DNA from: Defluviitaleaceae bacterium
GTDB taxonomy: Bacteria > Bacillota > Clostridia > Lachnospirales > WQUN01
Length of the DNA stretch: 64,000 nt
Assembly (NCBI GenBank): GCA_009786535.1
Contig: WQRX01000001.1
Location: forward strand, 1-64,000
Reading direction: 5' to 3'
Shown here piece by piece: positions 25,872-33,696 of this stretch. Positions within the stretch are counted from its first letter, which is position 1. The number at the start of each line of letters is the position of its first letter. The notes below the pieces were generated by a model. The model searched no databases and was not told the DNA's origin. It saw only the letters and a list, made by a program, of their open reading frames with translations. Made by a program: the position numbers and the translations under genes.

Positions 25872-26270
25872 TTACGGGCGCAAATTTAAAAAACGCATAA
25901 TCACGGCTTCGTAATTAAAATTCATGGGCGGCGTATGCGGGAAAAACATAAGCATTCGCACCAGCCACACAATGCCAAATACAACGCCAATACCAATCCA
26001 GATATAATTTTGCGTTCGTATAGGAATTTTTTCATACCCTACCAGCGGAAGCAGGGGAACAGACCAAAATAACGGGTGGTAAACCAGTGCACCCCAAATA
26101 TCACCGCCGGCAAGCGTAATAAATGCCCGCGTTAGCCCGCAAACAGGGCAGGGGATTCCCGCAATATGGTACAACGGACAGGGGAAGCCCATGGCTGTAA
26201 AGAGGGATAGCACAAGCGCTATCCCTCCAATGACGACCAAAATTACATATAATTTAACAATGGATTTCAT
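25872..26270 (-). CDS. DUF2752 family membrane protein
   Basis: 132 residues from the ATG at 26270, 2 nt after the ylbJ stop. Membrane helices are ~6-25, ~45-62 and ~85-105. The family signature GIPCPVCGLTRAF follows an upstream Cys (GFPCPLYH), giving a compact Cys pattern. The function of DUF2752 is unknown. Coupling to ylbJ suggests co-expression. An upstream in-frame ATG at 26291 would overlap ylbJ; neither start has a strong ribosome site. Confidence 0.75.
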   Translation of the reverse strand: MKSIVKLYVILVVIGGIALVLSLFTAMGFPCPLYHIAGIPCPVCGLTRAFITLAGGDIWGALVYHPLFWSVPLLPLVGYEKIPIRTQNYIWIGIGVVFGIVWLVRMLMFFPHTPPMNFNYEAVIMRFLNLRP

Positions 26271-26272
26271 GG

Positions 26273-27244
26273 TCACATCATAGCAAACCATGCAACCGCC
26301 GTAAACCCTGCAGCCAAAGCACCGTGCATCAGCTTGCATAGCAAATAAGGCACCGCCTTAACCCCCGTACCCGCCGTAAAATGCAGGGCTTGGGCATGTA
26401 CGCTTAACCCGCCAAAGCCAATAATGCCCCCTGCCGCCGCAAGGGTTAAAGCACTAACTCCGCCGTTTGCAATAAGGCGCGCGCCGCTCGTTATTTCAAA
26501 AAAACCGCTAAAAAAACCGCTTTCTATTCCCGCCGCCATTTGCAAGAGGCGAACTAAAACATTGAAAAAAATAATCAGCCCACCCACCAATAGCATAGCC
26601 TCCATTGCATTTTTTACTGCTTCGCCCAGTATGCGCCCTATGCGAAGTTCGTCGCGTTTTTTTTTCAAATTTTGCGTATATGCACGCATTAAACTGCGAA
26701 AATCTATAAATTTTACTTTTTCGCCGTTTTTTCGCAATAAAACGCCCGTAAATATCGCACCAAGCAAGTGTCCGATTAATAATGCATATCCCGCACGCGC
26801 ATCGCCAAACATACCAATGCCCACTGCACCCACAATAAAAAGGGGCCCTGCGTTATTGCAAAAAGCCAGTAACCGCTGGGCTTCTTCCGTAGAAATATCC
26901 CCCGCGCGAAACAAGTCGCCCACGGTTTTTGCACCCAACGGATAGCCCGATGCAACCCCCGTAATAAACGCAACGCCTCCCGCACCGGCGATTCCAAATA
27001 ATTTTACAATTACAGGCGAAATAATATCGCCAATTAGCCGTAAAAAGCCGTATAACATTAAAATGTTCATGCCAACAACAAACGGCAAAAGGGAAGGAAG
27101 CACCGTGTTAAACCACAAAAGCAGCCCTTCGCGCGCGGCGTTTAACACATCCCGCGGAAATAATAGCAGAGAAATGTTGAACAAACCTACCAAAACAGGT
27201 ATAATCAGCCGCCGAAGCGAAGTCCATCGTATTACATTTTTCAT
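26273..27244 (-). CDS. ylbJ: Sporulation integral membrane protein YlbJ (nucleoside-recognition-like)
   Basis: 323 residues, polytopic. Paired half-repeats are seen at TVLPSLLPFVVGMNIL and GVASGYPLGAKTVGDLFRAG. The LAFCNNAGPLFIVGAVGIGMFG motif is typical of YlbJ/SpoVV. In Bacillus this protein is needed for dipicolinic acid entry into the forespore, so it is good evidence that the organism makes endospores. The ATG at 27244 has GGAG 6 nt upstream; the longer TTG start at 27256 is unlikely. Confidence 0.88.
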   Translation of the reverse strand: MKNVIRWTSLRRLIIPVLVGLFNISLLLFPRDVLNAAREGLLLWFNTVLPSLLPFVVGMNILMLYGFLRLIGDIISPVIVKLFGIAGAGGVAFITGVASGYPLGAKTVGDLFRAGDISTEEAQRLLAFCNNAGPLFIVGAVGIGMFGDARAGYALLIGHLLGAIFTGVLLRKNGEKVKFIDFRSLMRAYTQNLKKKRDELRIGRILGEAVKNAMEAMLLVGGLIIFFNVLVRLLQMAAGIESGFFSGFFEITSGARLIANGGVSALTLAAAGGIIGFGGLSVHAQALHFTAGTGVKAVPYLLCKLMHGALAAGFTAVAWFAMM

Positions 27245-27292
27245 CAAAATCTCCAAATATCTACATAATTAATGAAAAGGGGAGGGGATATT

Positions 27293-28753
27293 ATGGCACA
27301 CCCGCCAAATCGCAGAAAAGTACAAGTTTCCGTGTATGTTGTTGCCGCTTTTATCATTTTATTTACATTGGTGTACATGTTTAACATGGCGCGTAACCAC
27401 ATGGCACCCATTATTCCGACAGAAGTGGTACGCATGGGCATCATTGATACGCCCGAAACAATTTCCGCCATCATCATTCGTGACGAACGCGTATATTACG
27501 CACCCCGCGCAGGGCAGCTTGTATTTTCCGTTAGCGAAGGGGAACGCGTACGCGCGGGGGAGCGTATCGCAAGCATTCAAGATTCTACCGCCGTAGCAGG
27601 CATAAACGCCGATATGATTGCGCTGGATGCCCGCGCCATGCTGGTTAGCACCTTACGATACGACCAAGCCGACCCCAACATCACCCGCATAAACAATCAT
27701 ATTCGCGGGCAGGTAGATACCCGCGCCCACTCATTTACCGCCCTCAATTTTTCAGATTTATATGTGCTTCGCGATAATTTAAACCAGTCTATCCATAATA
27801 GAAACCAGCTGATTATCAGCGGAAGCCTGCACGCGGGGGGCGATTACGCCCGCCAGCAAGCGGAATTACTGGCACGCATGGGCGTACACTCCACCGATAT
27901 GTATGCCCGTTCCGGCGGAATTATGACCCCAATCATTGATGGATTAGAAGAAGTTTTTACCATATCGGGCATGATGAACCTTACCCGTGAACAGCTTAAC
28001 TTTACGCCCGACGCCTTCCCCCTTTTCCCCGCACAAGAACTGGAAATGAATGACGCCGCATTTAAAATTGTGGGTAATGTGTGGTACATTGCCGCGTATA
28101 TACCCAATGAAAAAATCCGCGGGTTTGCCGCACAGCAAATGCGGAATGTATATGTAGAAAGCCCTGTAACAGGCGCATTCGAACCCATGCAATTGCGCAT
28201 ACAGCAAATAAATGCAGGCACGCGCGACAGCCGCGTAATTTTCCGCAATACCCGCTATGTAATGGATTTTATGCACCAGCGCAATGTGAATATCCGCATC
28301 TCGCAAGTGGTGGAAACGGGGCTAAAAATCCCTAACACCGCCGTGACCGAACGGCAGTACTATATTATTCCGCTGCCCTTTCTTCACGGGCTAATTGACC
28401 ACCATATACTGCGCTATACGGGCGATGGGAGCGTTCCCATACCCGTAAGCGTTACCGAATGGGCGGGCGCAACCGTACACATTTCAAGTAATGCGCTTGG
28501 GTTAAATATGGGCGATATTATCCTGGACGGCTTAGGCGGGCGGCACACCCTTTCCGATATGCATACCGTGCAGGGCATCTACTGGGCAAACCACGGCTAT
28601 GCCCGTTTCCGCCCTATTTATACCGATGCACCCATTACCGACCGCGGCGGCACAACGCTGTTATGCCCCATGCGCAACCGTACAACGCTGCGTGAATTTG
28701 ACAGCATTGTCGTAGACGCAAATATGGTAAGCGAGGGCGATTTAATATGGTAA
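27293..28753 (+). CDS. HlyD-like membrane protein preceding the ylmE-sepF-ylmG cluster
   Basis: 486 residues. One N-terminal membrane helix (~10-35) anchors an extracellular region. Residues ~60-110 (AIIIRDERVYYAPRAGQLVFSVSEGERVRAGERIASIQ) form a lipoyl/barrel-sandwich-like half motif as in HlyD adaptors; a helical hairpin and beta domains follow. No transporter partner lies next to it. It overlaps ylmE by 7 nt and precedes sepF, so an envelope or division role is likely. GAGGGG lies 5-8 nt before the ATG at 27293. It contains copy 4 of the 12-mer repeat. Confidence 0.75.
   Translation: MAHPPNRRKVQVSVYVVAAFIILFTLVYMFNMARNHMAPIIPTEVVRMGIIDTPETISAIIIRDERVYYAPRAGQLVFSVSEGERVRAGERIASIQDSTAVAGINADMIALDARAMLVSTLRYDQADPNITRINNHIRGQVDTRAHSFTALNFSDLYVLRDNLNQSIHNRNQLIISGSLHAGGDYARQQAELLARMGVHSTDMYARSGGIMTPIIDGLEEVFTISGMMNLTREQLNFTPDAFPLFPAQELEMNDAAFKIVGNVWYIAAYIPNEKIRGFAAQQMRNVYVESPVTGAFEPMQLRIQQINAGTRDSRVIFRNTRYVMDFMHQRNVNIRISQVVETGLKIPNTAVTERQYYIIPLPFLHGLIDHHILRYTGDGSVPIPVSVTEWAGATVHISSNALGLNMGDIILDGLGGRHTLSDMHTVQGIYWANHGYARFRPIYTDAPITDRGGTTLLCPMRNRTTLREFDSIVVDANMVSEGDLIW
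28427..28438 (+). repeat. Copy 4 of GGGAGCGTTCCC near-palindrome (candidate parS-like site)
   Basis: Exact 12-mer inside the HlyD-like gene, flanked by T and A so the palindrome extends to 14 bp. Confidence 0.4.
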
Positions 28754-29460
28754 ACGATAAAAATATAATTCGCGAAAACGTTGCCAAAATACGAGAAAAT
28801 ATAGCACAGGCAGCGCAAAAAAGCGGACGGAACGCCTCCGACATTACGCTAATCGGCGTGACAAAAACCCTGCATCCGACAACAATAAACGAGATTATAG
28901 AAGCAGGCGTAACCCATTTAGGCGAAAATCGTGTGCAAGAATTTTTACCAAAATACGAGGAATTATTACCCCAAAGCCCTACGTGGCACTTCATCGGGCA
29001 CTTGCAGCGCAACAAAGTCAAACAAGCGGTCGACAAAATATCGTTCATACATTCGATAGATTCGCTGGAATTGGCGAAAGAAGTAGACAAGCGCGCCGAA
29101 AGCCTAAAAAAACGCATAGATATATTATTAGAGATAAATATTGCCAACGAACCCAGCAAATACGGCACTTGCCCCGAAAAAGCGAACGAATTGGCAAAAC
29201 ACCTGTTCGAGCTAAAATTCATCAATTTTCGCGGTTTAATGTGCGTCGCGCCTTTTGTAGAAAATGGAGAGAAAAACCGTTCGTTCTTCAGCAAAATGCA
29301 AAAAATTTCTTATAAAATAATGCTTGACTTTAAAAAAAATTCGTTGTACGATATTGCTCCACTTGAGCTTTCCATGGGCATGAGCGACGACTATTCTGTA
29401 GCAATAGAAGAGGGCGCCACAATGGTGCGAATCGGCACAGCGCTGGCAGGGAACAGGTGA
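28747..29460 (+). CDS. ylmE: YggS/YlmE family pyridoxal-phosphate homeostasis protein
   Basis: 237 residues, a single alanine-racemase-N-type TIM barrel. The PLP lysine lies in ITLIGVTKTLHP (~residue 40). Other signatures are HLGENRVQEF, WHFIGHLQRNKVK, LEINIANEPSKYG and the phosphate-binding region ELSMGMSDDYSVAIEEGATMVRIGTALAG. The family binds PLP without known catalysis and buffers free PLP. It overlaps the upstream gene by 7 nt and precedes sepF, the normal Gram-positive arrangement. Confidence 0.95.
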   Translation: MVNDKNIIRENVAKIRENIAQAAQKSGRNASDITLIGVTKTLHPTTINEIIEAGVTHLGENRVQEFLPKYEELLPQSPTWHFIGHLQRNKVKQAVDKISFIHSIDSLELAKEVDKRAESLKKRIDILLEINIANEPSKYGTCPEKANELAKHLFELKFINFRGLMCVAPFVENGEKNRSFFSKMQKISYKIMLDFKKNSLYDIAPLELSMGMSDDYSVAIEEGATMVRIGTALAGNR

Positions 29461-29495
29461 ATTTCTAAAAGAGGGTACAGGGAGGTACGTAACAA

Positions 29496-30023
29496 ATGAG
29501 AGAATTATGGCTAAAGGTAAAAACCAGCTTGCGCAACCAAATGCTTAGCCCGGGCTTCGACGATTACGACAGCGAAAACCATGAGGAACATTATTATGAA
29601 GAAGAAACGGTTAGCCGAGCGGATTCATGGCAGGACCATGCTATCGCCGCTACTGCGCCCAAAGCAACCAAATCAAAAATGTCTGATAAATATGTAGAAT
29701 TATATGGTCGCGATAAAAAAGCCGCCCCTTCATTAGAAGCAGGCTTTAACGTAACCATGCTAAGCCCCAAAACGGTGGACCAATCCAACATCGTAACCGA
29801 CCATTTAAAAGAAGGTGCGATTATTGCCCTTAACCTAACCGACATTGACCCTATTCAAGGTCAACGCGTGGTAGATGTAGTTTCGGGTGCGGTATACGCG
29901 TTAGGCGGTTCATTCCAACGCGTGGCAAAGACCGTATTCATTGTAGCGCCCGAAGGCGTGCGCATTACCAGCGAAATTAAAGAAGAACTTTCCAACGAGC
30001 TACCTTGGGCTGTAGGCAGGTAG
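29496..30023 (+). CDS. sepF: Cell division protein SepF
   Basis: 175 residues. An N-terminal amphipathic helix (MRELWLKVKTSLRNQM) can bind membrane, an acidic linker spans ~20-60, and the C-terminal DUF552 fold covers ~85-165 (VTMLSPKTVDQSNIVTDHLKEGAIIALNLTDIDPIQGQRVVDVVSGAVYALGGSFQRVAKTVFIVAP). SepF ties FtsZ to the membrane at the division site. It lies between ylmE and ylmG, with GGGAGG before the ATG. Confidence 0.96.
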   Translation: MRELWLKVKTSLRNQMLSPGFDDYDSENHEEHYYEEETVSRADSWQDHAIAATAPKATKSKMSDKYVELYGRDKKAAPSLEAGFNVTMLSPKTVDQSNIVTDHLKEGAIIALNLTDIDPIQGQRVVDVVSGAVYALGGSFQRVAKTVFIVAPEGVRITSEIKEELSNELPWAVGR

Positions 30024-30031
30024 GGTAGGGG

Positions 30032-30307
30032 ATGCATTTTATAACGGCGGTAGATTGGTTTTTTACCGCTTTGTACATCGTTTTACTTGTGAGAATCCTT
30101 TTGTCATGGTTTCCCAATGTGCGGGGGCGGTGGGTGTATTACATCTTCCACTTCACCGAACCTGTGCTTGCACCCATTCGCAAAATCATACAGCGCTCGC
30201 CTTTGGGCGGCTCTGGCATGGTCATTGATTTCTCGCCCATATTTGCATTCTTATTAATTTTCTTGCTACGTGATGTAATCATTTCTTTGCTGGGTCGCTT
30301 GCTCTGA
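30032..30307 (+). CDS. ylmG: YggT/YlmG family membrane protein
   Basis: 91 residues with two membrane helices (~8-24 and ~68-88) joined by LLSWFPNVRGRWVYYIFHFTEPVLAPIRKIIQ, the family core. Its usual position after sepF in Firmicutes supports a link to division or membrane organisation. It is the last gene of the cluster. Confidence 0.92.
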   Translation: MHFITAVDWFFTALYIVLLVRILLSWFPNVRGRWVYYIFHFTEPVLAPIRKIIQRSPLGGSGMVIDFSPIFAFLLIFLLRDVIISLLGRLL

Positions 30308-30378
30308 GCAAGGGCTGTTAAACGCACAGTATTTGTTTGCTTCCCTTATGCTAAAAACTTAGTTGTCTGCGTTCCAAG

Positions 30379-30401
30379 CGGTTTAGGTGACACCTAAACC
30401 G
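30379..30401. promoter_or_regulatory. Palindrome upstream of the por operon (possible operator)
   Basis: Arms CGGTTTAGGTG and CACCTAAACCG around one central base. No T run follows directly, so it does not look like a terminator. The TTTAGGT...ACCTAAA core resembles sites of DtxR-type metal regulators; that resemblance is from memory and not verified. The rest of the 30308-30555 gap holds T-rich DNA (30421-30447) and the por promoter. Confidence 0.4.
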
Positions 30402-30464
30402 TTACTGAGCGGGCGGCTGGGTTTTTTATTTTTATTTATTTTATTTGAAAAACTTATATTGTGT

Positions 30465-30493
30465 TTGCAAATCAGTTAGACATGTAGTACAAT
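30465..30493 (+). promoter_or_regulatory. Candidate porGDAB promoter
   Basis: TTGCAA (30465-30470), 17-nt spacer, TACAAT (30488-30493), about 60 nt before the first gene and downstream of an AT-rich tract. Confidence 0.5.
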
Positions 30494-30555
30494 TGTAATA
30501 ATGGCGTTGAACGACACAAACAACGTCAATTAACCCAAATGAAAGGTGGTCTAGC

Positions 30556-31137
30556 ATGTCTAACATGGTAGAAATTCGCTGGCATGGGCGTGGCGGACAA
30601 GGCGCAAAAACCGCTTCCTTGCTTCTGGCAGACGCGGCCTTCGCCCAAGGGAAATACGTTCAAGGTTTCCCCGAGTACGGCCCAGAGAGGATGGGCGCAC
30701 CCATCGCGGCATACAACCGCATCAGCGATGAACGCAGCTCGCTTCACTCCAACATCTATGAACCCGACTTTGTTGTGGTAGTAGATGCAACGCTTCTTTC
30801 GGCAGTAGCGGTAACAGGCGGTTTAAAAGAAACCGGCGGTATCGTAATTAATTCCGAAAAAGCACCCGCCGAGTTAGTTGACCAACTGGAAGGCTACAAA
30901 GGCAAAGTTTATACTATCGATGCATCTTCCATCGCAGGCGAGGAGCTGGGCAATCGCAGCCTTTCTAACACAGCCATGCTTGCCGCTATCGTAAAAGTGA
31001 CGGGCGTTATCCCCGAAGCCGCTTTTATGAAGGAAATGGAAGCATCTATTAAAGACACGTTCTCCTCTAAACCTCACGTTATCGCACCCAACATGAAAGC
31101 GATTGAGCGCGGTCTGAAGGAGGTTAAAGGCTTATGA
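30556..31137 (+). CDS. porG: Pyruvate synthase gamma subunit
   Basis: 193 residues. The gamma-domain signature near the N-terminus is EIRWHGRGGQGAKTASLLLADAA, then FPEYGPERMGAPIAAYNRIS. Part of the four-subunit 2-oxoacid:ferredoxin oxidoreductase, which converts pyruvate and CoA to acetyl-CoA, CO2 and reduced ferredoxin. Overlaps porD by 4 nt. GAAAGGTGG lies before the ATG. The order G-D-A-B and subunit lengths match the Thermotoga-type enzyme. A branched-chain 2-oxoacid substrate cannot be excluded. Confidence 0.92.
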   Translation: MSNMVEIRWHGRGGQGAKTASLLLADAAFAQGKYVQGFPEYGPERMGAPIAAYNRISDERSSLHSNIYEPDFVVVVDATLLSAVAVTGGLKETGGIVINSEKAPAELVDQLEGYKGKVYTIDASSIAGEELGNRSLSNTAMLAAIVKVTGVIPEAAFMKEMEASIKDTFSSKPHVIAPNMKAIERGLKEVKGL

Positions 31138-31439
31138 TTTATGTAAAAGATGCTAAGTTAGACCTCACTTGGAAAGAAGTAGAAGTCGGCGGGAACATAT
31201 TGGAAGGCGGCACATCGCTTGCGGTAAACACAGGCGACTGGCGCGTAATGATTCCCAAATTCTTCGAGGATAAGTGCAAGCATTGTATGCTGTGCTTCCC
31301 CGTTTGCCCCGACTCGGCAATTCCCGTAAAAGACGAAAAACGCCTGGACTTTGACTTCAAGCACTGCAAGGGCTGCGGCGTATGCTTTAAAGTTTGCCCC
31401 TTTGAAGGTGCAATTACCTGGGAAAAGGAGGACAAATAA
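31134..31439 (+). CDS. porD: Pyruvate synthase delta subunit (2x[4Fe-4S] ferredoxin)
   Basis: 101 residues carrying two cluster motifs, CKHCMLCFPVCPDSA (~43-57) and CKGCGVCFKVCPFEGA (~80-95), each CxxCxxCxxxCP. It passes electrons from the thiamine centre to soluble ferredoxin. It is translationally coupled to porG and ends directly before the porA ATG. Confidence 0.95.
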   Translation: MIYVKDAKLDLTWKEVEVGGNILEGGTSLAVNTGDWRVMIPKFFEDKCKHCMLCFPVCPDSAIPVKDEKRLDFDFKHCKGCGVCFKVCPFEGAITWEKEDK

Positions 31440-32618
31440 ATGCGTAAATTACTTTCCGGTAACGAAGCCACAGCAACCGCGATGAAGCAAATCAACCCCG
31501 ATGTAGTGGCAGCGTACCCGATTACCCCCTCTACCGAGGTTGTGCATTACTTTGCACAATACGTAGCCGATGGCGATGTAGACACGCAATTTGTTGCGGT
31601 TGAATCTGAGCATAGTGCCATGTCTGCTTGTATCGGTGCTTCCGCCGCCGGTGGTCGTACAGGTACGGTAACTTCTGCTTGCGGTCTTGCGTTAATGTGG
31701 GAGCTATTATATGTAGCTTCCGGTCAGCGCCTGCCCATGACATTGGCGGTAATTAACCGTGCACTGTCCGGTCCTATCAATATCAATAACGACCATAGCG
31801 ACTCTATGGGCGCACGCGACAGCGGTTGGATTCAACTCTACAGCGAAAACAACCAAGAAGCGTACGACAACTATATTATGTCTTGGAAAATTTCCGAGCA
31901 TAAAGACGTGCTTCTGCCCACCATGGTGTGCCAGGACGGTTTCATCACCTCCCACGCAGTAGAAAATATTGAACTGCTGGAAGACGCGAAGGTTAAGTCT
32001 TTCGTAGGTGAATTTACGCCCAACCGCCATTTATTGGACGGCAAAGCCCTTTCCGTAGGTCCTTATGACACACCACAATTTTACTTCGAGCATCAATACC
32101 AGCGCGCACAAGCCATGATTAAAGCCAAGGACGTGGTAGCGCAAGTTTCTGCGGAATTTGGTAAACTCACGGGGCGTAACTATAGCTTCTTCGAAGAATA
32201 TCAAATGAAGGATGCTGAAAAAGTTATTGTCGTGCTTAACTCCAGCGCAGGTACGGCACGCGTAGCCTGCGACCAACTACGCGCCAAAGGCGAAAAAGTG
32301 GGCGTATTAAAAATCCGCTTGTTCCGTCCTTTCCCCATGGAAGAAATTGCGCAAGCACTTTCTCACGTTAAAGCAGTTGCGGTTATGGATAAGTGCGACA
32401 GCTTCAACGGTATGGGTGGTCCTGTATTTGTTGATGTTCGCACCGCTTGTTACGAGTTGGCTAACCGTCCCATGATTATCAACTACATCTATGGCTTGGG
32501 CGGTCGCGACGTAACGGTGGAAAATTTCTTGCATGTGTATGAAAACCTCGATAAGGTAGTTAAATCTGGAAAAACCGACAACGTGTATCGCCATGTCGGT
32601 GTGCGGGGGGTAAACTAA
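31440..32618 (+). CDS. porA: Pyruvate synthase alpha subunit
   Basis: 392 residues. The pyrimidine-binding domain I has YPITPSTEVVHYFAQYVADG, VESEHSAMSACIGASAAGGRTGTVTSACGLALM and INRALSGPININNDHSDSM. The C-terminal domain (~260-385) has VIVVLNSSAGTARVACDQLRAKGEKVGVLKIRLFRPFP. It forms the active site with PorB. An in-frame run from porD and a downstream junction with porB show one operon. Confidence 0.95.
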   Translation: MRKLLSGNEATATAMKQINPDVVAAYPITPSTEVVHYFAQYVADGDVDTQFVAVESEHSAMSACIGASAAGGRTGTVTSACGLALMWELLYVASGQRLPMTLAVINRALSGPININNDHSDSMGARDSGWIQLYSENNQEAYDNYIMSWKISEHKDVLLPTMVCQDGFITSHAVENIELLEDAKVKSFVGEFTPNRHLLDGKALSVGPYDTPQFYFEHQYQRAQAMIKAKDVVAQVSAEFGKLTGRNYSFFEEYQMKDAEKVIVVLNSSAGTARVACDQLRAKGEKVGVLKIRLFRPFPMEEIAQALSHVKAVAVMDKCDSFNGMGGPVFVDVRTACYELANRPMIINYIYGLGGRDVTVENFLHVYENLDKVVKSGKTDNVYRHVGVRGVN

Positions 32619-33566
32619 ATGTCCTATAATTTGAAAAAAGAGTCCTGCAAATCGGAACGTTTCGTTGGCGGTCATCGTTTGTGTGCAGGCTGCGGCGCTT
32701 CCGTTGCGGTACGCGGCGTACTTCGTGCGGTAAATGACGAAGACAAAACCGTATGCGGCGTTGCGACCAGCTGTTTGGAAGTATCCAGCGTACTGTTCCC
32801 CTTTACCGCTTGGCAGGAAGGCTTCATTCACTGCGCGTTTGAAAACGTAGCAGCCACCATTGCGGGTGTGGAAGCCAACTATAAAGCCATGAAGAAAAAA
32901 GGCAAAGTTAAAGACAACTACAAATTTGTAGCCTTTGGCGGCGACGGCGGTACGTATGACATTGGTCTGCAAAGCCTTTCCGGCGCAATGGAACGCGGTC
33001 ACGACATGGTTTACGTGTGCTACGACAACGAAGCATACATGAACACGGGTATGCAGCGTTCTTCCTCCACGCCTAAATTTGCGGAAGTAACAACCGCACC
33101 CGTAGGTAGCGAGCAAGGCGTAGGTCAAATGGGCGTTGGTAAAGGTCAGCACAAAAAAGACCTTACCGCCATCATCGTTGGTCATGGTGTGCCTTATGTG
33201 GCACAAACCACCTTTACGGGCAACTTTAAAGACCTGCACGAAAAAGCGCACAAAGCCCACTATACACCCGGTGCTGCGTTCCTTAACGTGCTTGCTCCAT
33301 GCCCCCGCGGCTGGCGCTACCCGCCCGAAGAGCTAATGAACATCTGTAAATTAGCCGTAGAAACCTGCATCTGGCCGCTATACGAAGTAGTAAACGGCGA
33401 ATGGGCACTCACCTACGAACCCAAGAAAAAACTCCCCATCGAAGACTACCTAAAGCTGCAAGGTCGCTTCCGCCACATGTTTGCCAAAGGCAACGAATGG
33501 ATGATTGAAGACCTGCAAAAGCATGTAGACAAGAAGTGGGAGCAGTTATTAAAGCGTTGTAAATAA
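32619..33566 (+). CDS. porB: Pyruvate synthase beta subunit (TPP-binding)
   Basis: 315 residues. Cluster ligands are suggested by GHRLCAGCGASVAVRG (CxxC) and further Cys. The thiamine-diphosphate motif is FGGDGGTYDIGLQSLSGAMERGHD...DNEAYMNTGMQRS (GDG to N). Then KAHYTPGAAFLNVLAPCPRGWRY is typical of the family. It is the last gene of the operon, with a strong terminator 10 nt downstream. Confidence 0.95.
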   Translation: MSYNLKKESCKSERFVGGHRLCAGCGASVAVRGVLRAVNDEDKTVCGVATSCLEVSSVLFPFTAWQEGFIHCAFENVAATIAGVEANYKAMKKKGKVKDNYKFVAFGGDGGTYDIGLQSLSGAMERGHDMVYVCYDNEAYMNTGMQRSSSTPKFAEVTTAPVGSEQGVGQMGVGKGQHKKDLTAIIVGHGVPYVAQTTFTGNFKDLHEKAHKAHYTPGAAFLNVLAPCPRGWRYPPEELMNICKLAVETCIWPLYEVVNGEWALTYEPKKKLPIEDYLKLQGRFRHMFAKGNEWMIEDLQKHVDKKWEQLLKRCK

Positions 33567-33576
33567 AATTTATGCG

Positions 33577-33617
33577 GCAAGGGGAAGTCCTTATATTTAA
33601 GGCTTCCCCTTTGCAAT
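33577..33617 (+). terminator. Intrinsic terminator of porGDAB
   Basis: Stem GCAAGGGGAAGTCCTTA with TAAGGCTTCCCCTTTGC, one internal mismatch, 4-nt loop. The downstream T tract is weak but the stem is very stable. Confidence 0.75.
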
Positions 33618-33696
33618 TATAGTTAAGGTATGAGTAATTAAATTTTCAACACTCCTTTGAGTTCAAGTTAAATAATTATGAAGGGAATGACATGCA

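Noticed and set aside
30402-30450. T-rich tract after the palindrome as an intrinsic terminator for ylmG
   Set aside because: The hairpin ends 19 nt before the T tract, too far for a normal terminator, and the nearer sequence forms only a very short stem.
32307-33260. 317-aa minus-strand frame across porA and porB
   Set aside because: Antisense to strongly conserved coding sequence, with composition typical of a shadow frame (rich in Phe, Val, His, Tyr).
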